Positions 15,561 through 22,283 of a stretch of 23,458 nucleotides of DNA are shown here, piece after piece. This DNA comes from Halovivax sp. (GTDB lineage: Archaea > Halobacteriota > Halobacteria > Halobacteriales > Natrialbaceae), in NCBI GenBank assembly GCA_007119345.1, contig SKPV01000175.1, positions 1 through 23,458 on the forward strand. Direction: 5' to 3'. Made by a program: the position numbers and the translations under genes. Within the stretch, counting starts at the first letter, position 1. Every line of letters begins with the position of its first letter. The notes under the pieces are model-generated. The model had not been told where the DNA came from, searched no databases, and saw only the letters and a program-made list of their open reading frames with translations.

Positions 15561-15728
15561 TCACTCGAACTTCTCGAAGGGTTGTTCGCAGCCGTTGCAG
15601 TAGTGCATCGACCGACAGAGCGAGGGGCCCTTCGGGTGGTCGCGGACGGTATCCGTCGAGCCGCAGTACGGACACTCGGCGCCCGCGTCGTCGCCGCTGG
15701 TCTCGACGCTGGGATCCCGTCGTCTCAT
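15561..15728 (-). CDS. PaaD zinc beta-ribbon protein encoded as a separate 55-aa gene
   Basis: This short gene carries a zinc ribbon: Cys19-Pro-Tyr-Cys22-Gly-Ser and Tyr-Cys44-Asn-Gly-Cys47, with Cys38 between, ending QPFEKFE. In bacterial PaaD the same ribbon (CPxCGS ... YRCxxCxEPFxxF) is the C-terminal part of one protein. Here it is a stand-alone ORF whose ATG overlaps the paaD stop by 4 bp (ATGA), making it the last gene of the paaABCD operon. It probably joins the PaaD-like protein in maturation of the epoxidase complex or its metal centre. The frame is short but the cysteine pattern and coupling make it convincing. Confidence 0.85.
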   Translation of the reverse strand: MRRRDPSVETSGDDAGAECPYCGSTDTVRDHPKGPSLCRSMHYCNGCEQPFEKFE

Positions 15729-16207
15729 ACGCTCAGTCCGAACTCTCGGAGGTCATCCTCGCCCGCTTCAGTGACCATCTCGACGGTCCACTCGGGGCTC
15801 CAGACCAGTCGCAGGTCGACCGATTCGATCCCCTCGACGGCGGCGACCGCGCGCTCGACGTCGCCGAGCAGCATGTCCCGGGCCGGACAGCCGCTGTAGG
15901 TGAGCGTCATGTCGACGGTGGCGGTCCCGTCCTCGACCTCGACGCCGTAGAGCAGCCCGAGGTCGACGATGCTGATCGGCATCTCGGGATCCTCGATCTC
16001 GTAGAGGGCTCCCCAGACGTCGGCCTCGAGGCCGGTCGCGCCTTCGCCGGTCGCGGGAAGGTCCTCGACGTCGTGACCCTCGCGGTACTCCGTGTACGCG
16101 CAGGGCGTGGCGTCGGCGTCGGGATCGAACTCCGGTTCGAGTCGGCGCTCCTCGCCGTCGTCGGCCCCCTCAGCCGCGCGCGCATCGCCGTCGTCGTTCG
16201 CGCCCAT
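15725..16207 (-). CDS. paaD: PaaD-like protein (MIP18/DUF59 domain), phenylacetyl-CoA epoxidase operon
   Basis: The 160-aa product has an acidic, low-complexity N-terminus (about residues 1-70), then a MIP18/DUF59 domain. The domain reads DVWGALYEIEDPEMPISIVDLGLLYGVEVEDG, then the cysteine-bearing signature TLTYSGCPARDML and LRLVWSPEWTVEMVTEAG. DUF59 proteins are linked to Fe-S or di-iron protein assembly; PaaD is needed for a functional epoxidase in bacteria. I chose ATG 16207, which overlaps the paaC stop by one base (TGATG), over a longer frame extending to 16420 inside paaC. The bacterial C-terminal zinc ribbon is missing and is encoded by the next ORF. Confidence 0.9.
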   Translation of the reverse strand: MGANDDGDARAAEGADDGEERRLEPEFDPDADATPCAYTEYREGHDVEDLPATGEGATGLEADVWGALYEIEDPEMPISIVDLGLLYGVEVEDGTATVDMTLTYSGCPARDMLLGDVERAVAAVEGIESVDLRLVWSPEWTVEMVTEAGEDDLREFGLSV

Positions 16208-17085
16208 CACTCCGGTTTCTCCATGATAGTCGTCGCTTCGGTTCGCCCGAGCTCGCGGTAGGTGTGCGTGAAGTCGTCGTAGAGGTCGAACCAGGCGTCC
16301 GTGTGCCGGCCGTCGCGACCCCGTTCCTCGGGGAGCAGGTCGTCGGTGATCTCGCCGTCCTCGGGAATCGGCGTCACGAGATCGAGCGACTCGAGGTAGG
16401 GGACGACGCGCTCGGCCCACCGCTCGCCGAGCTCCGCCAGCGTCTCGGTCCGGTACCCCTCGGCGACGATCGCCTCCTCGAGCTCGGCCGCGCTCGGGAG
16501 GTCGTCGGGCTCGTCACCGTCGATCGCCACGGGCGAGGCCGGTTCGAAGAGCGTCAGGGCGTGCGGGAAGAGCCGGTCGACGGCGGTTTGCAGACGTTCG
16601 CGACCCTCCTCGCCCTCGGCCAGTCGCTCGAGCCAGTTCTGGGCGTGTTCGAGGTGGTAATCCTCCTCGCTACGGATCTTCCCGACGCGGTCGGCTATTC
16701 CCGGGTACGTGGAGTCCTCGAGCGCCTCGAGTCGGAGGTCTTCGGCGACGTCGTACAGGTACGAGCGAACGACGGCGTCCGCCCAATCGCCCTCCGCGAA
16801 GGGGAGTTCGGCCAGCGTGGCGTGGCGGAAGGTCTCGGGGTCGCGCTCCCAGAGCAGGTCGGTCTCGTCGTAGCCGAGATCCATCAACAGATCGTACCAG
16901 AGGCGCGCGTGGCCGACCTCGTCCTGGGCGATGTTCGAGAGGGCGAGGTCCGATTCGAGCGTGGGCGCGTAGACCTGCCACTCGATGTAGCGCTCGGCCA
17001 GGACGTACTCGTCGTCGGCGAGCGACCGGAGCAGGCTCTCCAGCGCGAGGCGCTGGTCGGCGTTTAGGCCGTCGGTCGCGCTCAT
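16207..17085 (-). CDS. paaC: 1,2-phenylacetyl-CoA epoxidase, subunit PaaC
   Basis: The 292-aa product is a ferritin-like protein of the PaaA/PaaC family. Carboxylate-bridged di-iron-like motifs are visible: NIAQDEVGHARLWYD at about 51-65 and SEEDYHLEHAQNWLER further on. In bacterial complexes PaaC is the structural partner of the catalytic PaaA in the ring-epoxidising oxygenase that converts phenylacetyl-CoA to its 1,2-epoxide. The N-terminal helix LADDEYVLAERYIEWQVYAP is typical. The ATG overlaps the paaB stop by one base (TGATG), so translation is coupled. Confidence 0.92.
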   Translation of the reverse strand: MSATDGLNADQRLALESLLRSLADDEYVLAERYIEWQVYAPTLESDLALSNIAQDEVGHARLWYDLLMDLGYDETDLLWERDPETFRHATLAELPFAEGDWADAVVRSYLYDVAEDLRLEALEDSTYPGIADRVGKIRSEEDYHLEHAQNWLERLAEGEEGRERLQTAVDRLFPHALTLFEPASPVAIDGDEPDDLPSAAELEEAIVAEGYRTETLAELGERWAERVVPYLESLDLVTPIPEDGEITDDLLPEERGRDGRHTDAWFDLYDDFTHTYRELGRTEATTIMEKPE

Positions 17086-17402
17086 CAGTCGTCACCCCGC
17101 TGGCGCTCGGCGTCGACTTGCTCTTGCTCCGAGGCGATGACCTCCTTCGCGTGCTCGGTGGACGAGCTGTAGGCCATCGCCCACCGGTAGGACTTGTCGG
17201 TCGTCCCGCCGAACGCGACGTCCTCCGCGTCGATCTCGCCGACATCTTCCTGCGGGACGACCCAGAGGCTGTTAGTGGGCTTCCGCCGGCCGTGCTGGAT
17301 GACGGCGAACTGCTTGGCCATCTCCCGGTCGGGCGCGTGGACGTTGCCGCAGTGGGTGTGGTAGCCGCCGGGTTTCTCCTGGCGGAAGACTTCCCAGATC
17401 AT
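17085..17402 (-). CDS. paaB: 1,2-phenylacetyl-CoA epoxidase, subunit PaaB
   Basis: The 105-aa protein begins MIWEVFRQEKPGGYHTHCGN, followed by VHAPDREMAKQFAVIQHGRR, NSLWVVPQ and YRWAMAYSSSTEH. This matches the small PaaB subunit (WEVFxR...H.G.lhApd.e.Al..Ar....R). It bridges PaaA-PaaC pairs in the epoxidase. ATG 17402 lies two bases after the paaA stop and its stop overlaps paaC. Longer frames through this region in the same phase belong to the shadow of paaA. Confidence 0.92.
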   Translation of the reverse strand: MIWEVFRQEKPGGYHTHCGNVHAPDREMAKQFAVIQHGRRKPTNSLWVVPQEDVGEIDAEDVAFGGTTDKSYRWAMAYSSSTEHAKEVIASEQEQVDAERQRGDD

Positions 17403-17404
17403 GG

Positions 17405-18346
17405 TCAGTCGGCCGCGGGGGCGGCGTGACCCCCGACGGCTGGCGCGTCTGATTCGATCGTCTCCCTGACCCACTCGACGGCTTCCTGGGCGGCCTTTCG
17501 GGAGTTGATCTGGCCCTTGCCGCTCTCGAACTCGTTTTTCGCGATCGTGAAGAACTCGTCCCAGTCGAGGTCGTCCTCGACGACCTCGTAGCTGCCGTCG
17601 TCGCGCTCGCGGATCCGCGGAGACTCCGGAATCTCGAGGCCGTACGATTTTGCCTTCGGGACGTAGGCGTCGAGGAAGGCGTCTCGAAGCTCGTCGTTGG
17701 ACTTCTGTTTGAGACCGACTTCCGACGCGAAGTCGTGGTGGGTCGACTTGTCGTTGGTGGGCCCGAAGAACTGGATGATTCTGGGCCACCACTCGTCGAA
17801 CGCCTCCTGGAGCATCTCCTGTTCTTTCTTCGAGCCGGTGGCCATGCGAGCCATGATGTCCTCGCCGTGTTTGACGTGAAAGCCCTCCTCGAAGCAGATC
17901 TTGTCCATCGCGTGGGCGTACGGCTCCCAGGACGTGCTCTTGAGCGTGGCCTGTCTGCGCATCGCCGCCCCGTCGACGAAGAACCCGATCATCGGCACCT
18001 CCGCCCACGAATCCATCGGGTAGTGGAAACAGTTGAGGAACTTCCCCTCGCCCTCGGCGAGCTCGTCCAGCATCTCCTCGCGCGTCTTGATCCCCAGTGA
18101 TTCGGCCGCCCGATAGAGTAACTGGCCGTGACCGATCTCGTCCTGGACCTTCGCCGAGAACGAGAGCTTTCGATCGAGCGACGGCGCCTGCCGGATGAAC
18201 GGTTTTTCCAGGTAGGCGCCCATGATCTCGCTGTTCGCGTGGAACTGGATCATCCGGGTCGCCGCCTTCCGGTACTCCTCGGGCATGTCGTCCGCGGGGC
18301 TGAACGCCCGCGGGCCCGCCCGCGCTTTGACTTCGTCGAGATCCAT
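17405..18346 (-). CDS. paaA: 1,2-phenylacetyl-CoA epoxidase, catalytic subunit PaaA
   Basis: The 313-aa product is the di-iron catalytic subunit of the oxygenase that epoxidises the aromatic ring of phenylacetyl-CoA, the key step of the aerobic hybrid phenylacetate pathway. Candidate iron ligands lie in Glu40 (FHANSEIMGAY), Glu70-x-x-His73 (KVQDEIGHGQLL), and Glu153/Glu154-His157 (CFEEGFHVKHGED). The Ala/Pro-rich C-terminal tail after QEAVEWVRETIES looks family-variable. It is the first gene of paaA-B-C-D-zinc ribbon. A strong TATA box lies about 60 nt upstream, implying a leader of about 35 nt, unlike most genes here. No paaE reductase gene is in the window, so the electron donor is unknown. 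Confidence 0.94.
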   Translation of the reverse strand: MDLDEVKARAGPRAFSPADDMPEEYRKAATRMIQFHANSEIMGAYLEKPFIRQAPSLDRKLSFSAKVQDEIGHGQLLYRAAESLGIKTREEMLDELAEGEGKFLNCFHYPMDSWAEVPMIGFFVDGAAMRRQATLKSTSWEPYAHAMDKICFEEGFHVKHGEDIMARMATGSKKEQEMLQEAFDEWWPRIIQFFGPTNDKSTHHDFASEVGLKQKSNDELRDAFLDAYVPKAKSYGLEIPESPRIRERDDGSYEVVEDDLDWDEFFTIAKNEFESGKGQINSRKAAQEAVEWVRETIESDAPAVGGHAAPAAD

Positions 18347-18400
18347 TGGTCGTGGGAAACTATGCCATCCGGGCCGTAAGCCGTTCCCCCGTGTATGTAG

Positions 18401-18415
18401 GGGTTATATAAACCC
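18401..18415 (-). promoter_or_regulatory. paa operon TATA box inside a small inverted repeat
   Basis: The plus-strand sequence GGGTTATATAAACCC has 5-bp arms GGGTT and AACCC flanking an ATATA centre; on the minus strand it contains TTTATATAA, the best TATA box in the window. Transcription would start near 18381. The arms are well placed for a repressor or activator that competes with TBP, but no regulator gene is adjacent. Confidence 0.65.
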
Positions 18416-18519
18416 GCATCGGGTGTCGGTGAGCGATCTCGGCGGAACCTCCCGGAGAACCGCGGCCAAAAACCGGGGACTGCACCGGGATTCATCGCTG
18501 CAAGGGCGATTCCTTCCGA

Positions 18520-20214
18520 TCAACCGGCGTCCGCGACGTCGACGTCCAGGTGGCCCAGGAGGGCTTCGTGGAGGGGTCCGTTCGAACCGAGCAACGGCGT
18601 TCGGCGCTCGGCGTCGAGCTCGAAGTCGTAGGGGTCGCCGCGCTCGTTCGTGATCGTCGCGCCGGCTTCGCGGGCGATCACGAGGCCGGCCGCGACGTCC
18701 CACGGGTAGGTGTCGTACTCCCAGATGGCGTCGGCGGTGCCGCTCGCGAGGTAACAGAGGTGCAAGGCGGCACAGCCGAGTCGCCGAACCCCGCGGGCCT
18801 CCTGATAGAAGTTCGAGAGGAACGATCCGTCGGGATCGTATCCCGACAACAGCATGCTCTCGTCGAGGCCGGTACGGTCGGTCGTCGCCAGCGGCGTCTC
18901 GTTCGCGTACGCGCCCTCGCCGGCGACGGCGGCGAACGTCTCCCCGGTCTCGGGGACGTGCACGACGCCCAGCACGGGTTCCTCGTCGTCGACCAGCGCG
19001 ATCGAGACCGCGTAGTTCGGGTTGCCGTGAGCGAAGTTCCCGGTCCCGTCGAGCGGATCGACGATCCACGTGTAGGGATCCTCGCCCGACCTGCGCGGGC
19101 TCTCCTCGGACCAGATGCCGTGGGTGGGAAACTCGTTTTCGATCACGGTGGTGATGATGCGGTCGGCCTGATGGTCGGCCTCCGTCACGATGTCCGACTT
19201 GTCCGATTTGTACGCGATGGACTCGACGCGACCGTGTAACTCGCGCAGCGGCTCGCCCGCGCTGTGGGCCGCCTCCATGGCGATCGTCCGGGCGCGCTCG
19301 AGGATCGACGGGGCGTCGGACTCGGGGGTCGCCGGTGCGCGGATCCGCGTGGGCTCTGCGCCGTCGGGACGGAGCCCCCACCCGAGCTTCTTCGAGATGG
19401 CGGTGAAGAAGCCGTCGTCGTAGCTCGTCCGAACGATGTGAGCCAGCTGGTCGGCCCCCGTGACGGTCACCTCCGCGCCGGCCGTGAGGACGGTGTGGGC
19501 CCGTCCGCCGTCGACGGTGATGCTCGCGTTGCCCTGGGTCACGACTCGAATCTCCTTTTCCGGGGCCATCACGACCGGTCGGACGCTGAGATTGTGGGTG
19601 TGCAACGGAACCACCTGCAGGGCGCGGTTGTCCACCGGGTAGTGGACGGGCCCGTTCGCCGAGAGCGAGATGCCGGTCGAGCCGGTCGGCGTCGAAACGG
19701 CGACGCCGGTCCCCTCGAACTCGCCGACGTACTCGTCGTCGACGTAGACGTCGAGTGAGGTCACCTTCCGGTCGATGGGGTTCTCCGGCGGAACGTGTTC
19801 GATCATCACGTCGTTGATTCCGGTCGCGTCGAGCCCGGGAGCACGCGCCGCGAGCTGCTGGCGGCTGTCGACCGACGCGCGTCCGCGGACGGCCTCGTCG
19901 AGGGCGGCCTCGAGATCGTCCGGTTCGACCCTGGCGAGAAACGAGAGGGTGCCGGTGTTGATCCCGAGCAGCGGAACGTTCCGCGGCGCGAACGTCTTGA
20001 TCCCCTCGAAGAACGTGCCGTCGCCGCCGAGGGTCACGCCCAGCGTGGCCCGCCGCCCGTCGTAGACGGGCCCGATGTCGTCGCCGACGTCGACGGTCGC
20101 GAGCGAAATCTCCCGATCCTCGCTCCAGGCCCGCAGGCGCTCCAGGGCTTGCTCGCTGTCGGGGCTGACGATCGCGATCAGCTCGTCCGTCGTCGCCAGT
20201 CGCCGTCCTTGCAT
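18520..20214 (-). CDS. NAD kinase fused to inositol-monophosphatase-family (NADP phosphatase-like) domain
   Basis: The 564-aa protein joins two enzymes. Residues 1 to about 275 are an ATP-NAD kinase: GGDG at 63-66 with catalytic Asp65, GINTGTLSFLA, Asn134-Asp135 in GINDVMIEH, and STPTGSTG at 175-181. Residues from about 303 to the end are an IMPase/FBPase-family phosphatase: Glu370/371, Asp386-Pro-Leu-Asp389-Gly-Thr, and Trp505-Asp506 in PWDVAAGLVIAREAGA. The protein could both make and dephosphorylate NADP(H). As I recall, the Methanocaldococcus fusion has the opposite order (phosphatase first). ATG 20214 is supported by a TATA box about 30 nt upstream. The gene is divergent from a CBS-domain gene. 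The phosphatase domain might instead act on inositol phosphates or fructose bisphosphate. Confidence 0.92.
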   Translation of the reverse strand: MQGRRLATTDELIAIVSPDSEQALERLRAWSEDREISLATVDVGDDIGPVYDGRRATLGVTLGGDGTFFEGIKTFAPRNVPLLGINTGTLSFLARVEPDDLEAALDEAVRGRASVDSRQQLAARAPGLDATGINDVMIEHVPPENPIDRKVTSLDVYVDDEYVGEFEGTGVAVSTPTGSTGISLSANGPVHYPVDNRALQVVPLHTHNLSVRPVVMAPEKEIRVVTQGNASITVDGGRAHTVLTAGAEVTVTGADQLAHIVRTSYDDGFFTAISKKLGWGLRPDGAEPTRIRAPATPESDAPSILERARTIAMEAAHSAGEPLRELHGRVESIAYKSDKSDIVTEADHQADRIITTVIENEFPTHGIWSEESPRRSGEDPYTWIVDPLDGTGNFAHGNPNYAVSIALVDDEEPVLGVVHVPETGETFAAVAGEGAYANETPLATTDRTGLDESMLLSGYDPDGSFLSNFYQEARGVRRLGCAALHLCYLASGTADAIWEYDTYPWDVAAGLVIAREAGATITNERGDPYDFELDAERRTPLLGSNGPLHEALLGHLDVDVADAG

Positions 20215-20240
20215 CGCTTCGTCGACACTCGACGTGGTCG

Positions 20241-20248
20241 GGATAAAG
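20241..20248 (-). promoter_or_regulatory. TATA element of NAD kinase fusion gene
   Basis: CTTTATCC on the minus strand is centred about 30 nt before the ATG at 20214. Confidence 0.55.
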
Positions 20249-20375
20249 ACCTATCGCACGCGCGCGACGCCCGCGCAATTCGCCCTCGTCACGATTCGAG
20301 CGTCCGTCGGGCGGGCCAGAGCGTCCGGTGGGCTCGCCACACAAGTGTATGGCACTCCACGACGTACCGGGTCCC

Positions 20376-20822
20376 ATGCCAGTCACCGACATCGCCCGCG
20401 AGCGGGTGGTCACCGTCGATCGAACCGCGTCCCTCGGGACGGTCGCCCGACGAATGCGCGAGGATCGCGTCGGCTGCGTGGTGATCTGTGACGACGCGAA
20501 ACCGATCGGCGTGCTCGGCGAGCGAGATCTCGCGACGATCGTCCTCGAGGAGTCGATCGACCCGGACGCGACGACGGCCGAGGAGCTCCTCTCGGGACCG
20601 TCGGTCACCGTGGACGCGGACGAGGGGATCTACTCGCTGCTCCGGACGATGGGCGAGCACGGGGTCCGACGCGTCCCGATCGTCGACGACGGCGCCCTCG
20701 TCGGCATCGTCTCGCTGAGCGACGTCGTCGTCCTCCTGGGGATGGAGCTCCAGCAGGTCGCGAACGTGATCCGCGCCGATGCACCGGCCTACGAACGCTC
20801 CCCTGCTGACGCCTACGAGTGA
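20376..20822 (+). CDS. CBS-domain pair protein
   Basis: The 148-aa protein is made of two CBS motifs: residues 1 to about 60 (VVTVDRTASLGTVARRMRED...CDDAKPIGVLGERDLA) and about 66-125 (SVTVDADEGIYSLLRTMGEHGVRRVPIVDDGALVGIVSLSDV). A short helical tail MELQQVANVIRADAPAYE follows. Tandem CBS domains bind adenine nucleotides and sense energy or redox state; no effector domain is attached, so it is likely a stand-alone sensor or partner subunit. ATG 20376 is preferred over an in-frame ATG at 20349, because a GTGTAT element around 20345-20350 sits about 28 nt upstream. It is divergent from the NAD kinase fusion gene. Confidence 0.85.
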   Translation: MPVTDIARERVVTVDRTASLGTVARRMREDRVGCVVICDDAKPIGVLGERDLATIVLEESIDPDATTAEELLSGPSVTVDADEGIYSLLRTMGEHGVRRVPIVDDGALVGIVSLSDVVVLLGMELQQVANVIRADAPAYERSPADAYE

Positions 20823-20861
20823 GACCGCGAGTGGAAAACAGGTGACGCGAGTCGACGACGA

Positions 20862-21044
20862 TTACGCCGTCTCCGACTCGCTGGAATCGATGCCGTTGAT
20901 CCGCACGAAGCCGTAGTCGCAGTCCGGGCAGTGCCACTTCACCTTCGTTCCGAGGTGGAGCGTCGTGCTCGCGGCGCGGTAGAACGTCTTCTCGTCGCCG
21001 CAGTCGGGACACTCGTGATCGCGTTCCAGGCTCATATCGGACAT
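20862..21044 (-). CDS. Small zinc-ribbon protein (haloarchaeal)
   Basis: The 60-aa protein has two CPxC knuckles, HECPDCGDE near the start and WHCPDCDYGFVRING, separated by FYRAASTTLHLGTKVK. This is a treble-clef or beta-ribbon zinc-binding fold found in many tiny haloarchaeal proteins, and may correspond to the DUF7838-type family, though I am unsure of the name. It could bind nucleic acid or protein; the function is unknown. Start choice is open between ATG 21044 (MSDMSLERD) and ATG 21035 (MSLERD); a longer frame to 21146 runs into the divergent gene's promoter and is unlikely. It is divergent from the cobalamin adenosyltransferase gene. Confidence 0.78.
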   Translation of the reverse strand: MSDMSLERDHECPDCGDEKTFYRAASTTLHLGTKVKWHCPDCDYGFVRINGIDSSESETA

Positions 21045-21112
21045 CGAGGCCCGACCGAATTCAGTGTGTTGGTTTCTCGCCGGTTTCCCGCCCCCGGTCG
21101 GAATCGGGGCTG

Positions 21113-21121
21113 GACTTACAA
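21113..21121 (+). promoter_or_regulatory. TATA-like element of cobalamin adenosyltransferase gene
   Basis: GACTTACAA is centred about 28 nt before the ATG at 21145, supporting that start and a leaderless transcript. Confidence 0.45.
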
Positions 21122-21144
21122 CCCGTCGCTCCGTTGGCTCGCCC

Positions 21145-21681
21145 ATGCCGATCTACACCGGACGCGGCGACGACGGCCAGACGGACCTTCGGGACATGTC
21201 TCGCGTCTCGAAGGCGAGTCCGCGGATCGAAGCCTACGGCACCGTCGACGAGCTGAACGCCCTCGTCGGCACCGTCAGGCCCACCGGTCACGAGGACGTC
21301 GACGAGAAACTCGCCGAGATCCAGAATCACCTCCACGTGGTCCAGGCGGATTTCGCGAACCCGGACCCCGAGGACGACGACCCCCAGATCGCCCCCGACC
21401 ACGCCGAGGCGGTCGAGGCGTGGATCGACGAGCACGACGAGGAACTGGAGCCGCTCACGTCATTCATCCTGCCGACGGGGAGCGAGCACGGCGCACGGCT
21501 TCACCACGCGCGGACCGTCTGTCGGCGAGCCGAACGACGGGCCGTGGCGCTGGCGAGCGAGGAGGAGGGAGTAAACGAGGACGCCGTGCAGTACCTGAAC
21601 CGGCTCTCCGACGGACTGTTCACGCTCGCACGGGTGGTCAATCAGCGCGACGGGGAGCCGGAGGATTCGCCCTCGTACTGA
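21145..21681 (+). CDS. Cob(I)yrinic acid a,c-diamide adenosyltransferase, PduO type
   Basis: The 178-aa product transfers the 5'-deoxyadenosyl group of ATP to cob(I)alamin or its precursor, forming the cobalt-carbon bond of adenosylcobalamin. The family's N-terminal ATP loop reads YTGRGDDGQTDL (residues 4-15), with RIEAYGTVDELNALVG next and the helical C-half FILPTGSEHGARLHHARTVCRRAER, followed by YLNRLSDGLFTLARVVNQ. Length is typical of the PduO/MMAB class. The protein is cytoplasmic. No other cobalamin gene is adjacent in the window, so it may be a stand-alone repair or salvage enzyme; a B12 riboswitch was not seen. Confidence 0.92.
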   Translation: MPIYTGRGDDGQTDLRDMSRVSKASPRIEAYGTVDELNALVGTVRPTGHEDVDEKLAEIQNHLHVVQADFANPDPEDDDPQIAPDHAEAVEAWIDEHDEELEPLTSFILPTGSEHGARLHHARTVCRRAERRAVALASEEEGVNEDAVQYLNRLSDGLFTLARVVNQRDGEPEDSPSY

Positions 21682-21732
21682 CCCGCTCGGCGAACAGATT
21701 CGGCCGGCTCCAATTTTGTCCTCCGCGAAAAG

Positions 21733-21740
21733 ACTATATT
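21733..21740 (+). promoter_or_regulatory. TATA element of the 84-aa conserved protein gene
   Basis: ACTATATT is centred about 33 nt before the ATG at 21770. A second AT-rich TGTATATC lies at 21752-21759, too close to act for this start. Confidence 0.45.
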
Positions 21741-21769
21741 CGCCGACGACCTGTATATCGTGGAGATTC

Positions 21770-22024
21770 ATGAACAAACACTTTCGCGATGCGGCGTACT
21801 ACGGGCGACGGGCGAGCGAGCACACGAAACTGGGACTGCTGGAAACGGTGCGACCGGTTCGATCGCGGATCGACCAGATTCGAGGAGTCGAGCCCGAACC
21901 GAACGGACGACTCGAGGGCCTGCTGACCGACGTCAGGGAACTCGAAGTGCGGGCGGAAAGCGAGGCGCGCGAGCGATTGACGTCGGCTCGTACGCACCTC
22001 GAACCTTATCGCCGATCGACGTGA
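21770..22024 (+). CDS. Small conserved haloarchaeal helical protein, function unknown
   Basis: The 84-aa product begins MNKHFRDAAYYGRRASEHTK and is probably all alpha-helical, with two amphipathic charged helices separated by a GVEPEPNGR linker and ending ERLTSARTHLEPYRRS. It resembles a short haloarchaeal family of unknown function (possibly DUF7553; the name is from memory and uncertain). No cysteine, signal peptide or membrane segment is seen. ATG 21770 is preferred over in-frame upstream codons because of the TATA element and the conserved MNKHF start. It lies about 60 bp before the tRNA-Val gene on the same strand. Confidence 0.7.
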   Translation: MNKHFRDAAYYGRRASEHTKLGLLETVRPVRSRIDQIRGVEPEPNGRLEGLLTDVRELEVRAESEARERLTSARTHLEPYRRST

Positions 22025-22048
22025 GCGGGCGGGCGATTCCGAACAAAA

Positions 22049-22057
22049 CGTATAAGG
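22049..22057 (+). promoter_or_regulatory. TATA box of tRNA-Val gene
   Basis: CGTATAAGG lies about 30 nt upstream of the mature tRNA 5' end, so a transcript would begin a few nucleotides before G1. Confidence 0.7.
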
Positions 22058-22082
22058 GCAGCCACCGGATACTTTCGCCTAC

Positions 22083-22157
22083 GGGTTGGTGATCTAGTCC
22101 GGTTATGATACCTCCTTCACACGGAGGAAGTCGGCAGTTCAAATCTGCCCCAACCCA
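22083..22157 (+). tRNA. tRNA-Val (anticodon CAC)
   Basis: A full cloverleaf folds by eye: acceptor GGGTTGG with CCAACCC and discriminator A at 22157; a D-arm with short stem ATC/GAT; anticodon stem CCTCC/GGAGG enclosing the loop TTCACAC, giving anticodon CAC for valine GTG codons; and T-arm GGCAG-TTCAAAT-CTGCC. No intron and no encoded CCA are seen. The last 22 nt of the gene are repeated exactly at 22270-22291, a pattern typical of integration into a tRNA gene 3' end. Confidence 0.95.
22136..22157 (+). other. Candidate attachment site copy 1 (3' end of tRNA-Val)
   Basis: The 22-nt segment from AGTTCAAATC to CCAACCCA covers the T-loop through the discriminator base. It is identical to 22270-22291. 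Archaeal tyrosine integrases commonly use tRNA 3' halves as attachment sites, and the copy inside the gene keeps the tRNA functional. Confidence 0.6.
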
Positions 22158-22212
22158 CTTTTCGAGCGAGACATTAGGTGGAGCGAAGCGACGAGCACGT
22201 CGCTCGAAAAGT
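22157..22212. repeat. Hairpin 1: 13-bp perfect inverted repeat just after tRNA-Val
   Basis: ACTTTTCGAGCGA (22157-22169) and its exact reverse complement TCGCTCGAAAAGT (22200-22212) enclose 30 nt containing GGAGCGAAGCGACGAGCACG. The first arm begins on the tRNA discriminator base, so the hairpin would form on any read-through transcript. It may act in termination or be part of a repeat element. Confidence 0.8.
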
Positions 22213-22217
22213 GATAC

Positions 22218-22283
22218 GGCAGTTTGAACGAGACGAGTCGCGCGCAGCGCAGCGAGCACGTCTCGGCGTAGTTCAAATCTGCC
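22218..22283. repeat. Hairpin 2: imperfect inverted repeat containing an inverted partial copy of the tRNA T-arm
   Basis: CGAGACG (22229-22235) pairs with CGTCTCG (22259-22265). Outside it, GGCAGTTTGAAC (22218-22229) is nearly the reverse complement of GTTCAAATCTGCC (22271-22283) in the duplicated tRNA end. The loop side carries GCAGCGCAGCGAGCACG, similar to the GGAGCGAAGCGACGAGCACG of hairpin 1, so the two hairpins look like diverged copies of one element. Confidence 0.7.

Noticed and set aside
15725..16420. Longer PaaD starting inside paaC (to 16420)
   Set aside because: The extension is Arg-rich shadow of paaC; ATG 16207 overlaps the paaC stop as TGATG and gives a normal acidic N-terminus.
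21061..21144. Cobalamin riboswitch upstream of the adenosyltransferase gene
   Set aside because: The space is about 100 bp shared with a divergent gene, a TATA-like element sits right before the ATG, and no B12-box-like sequence was seen.
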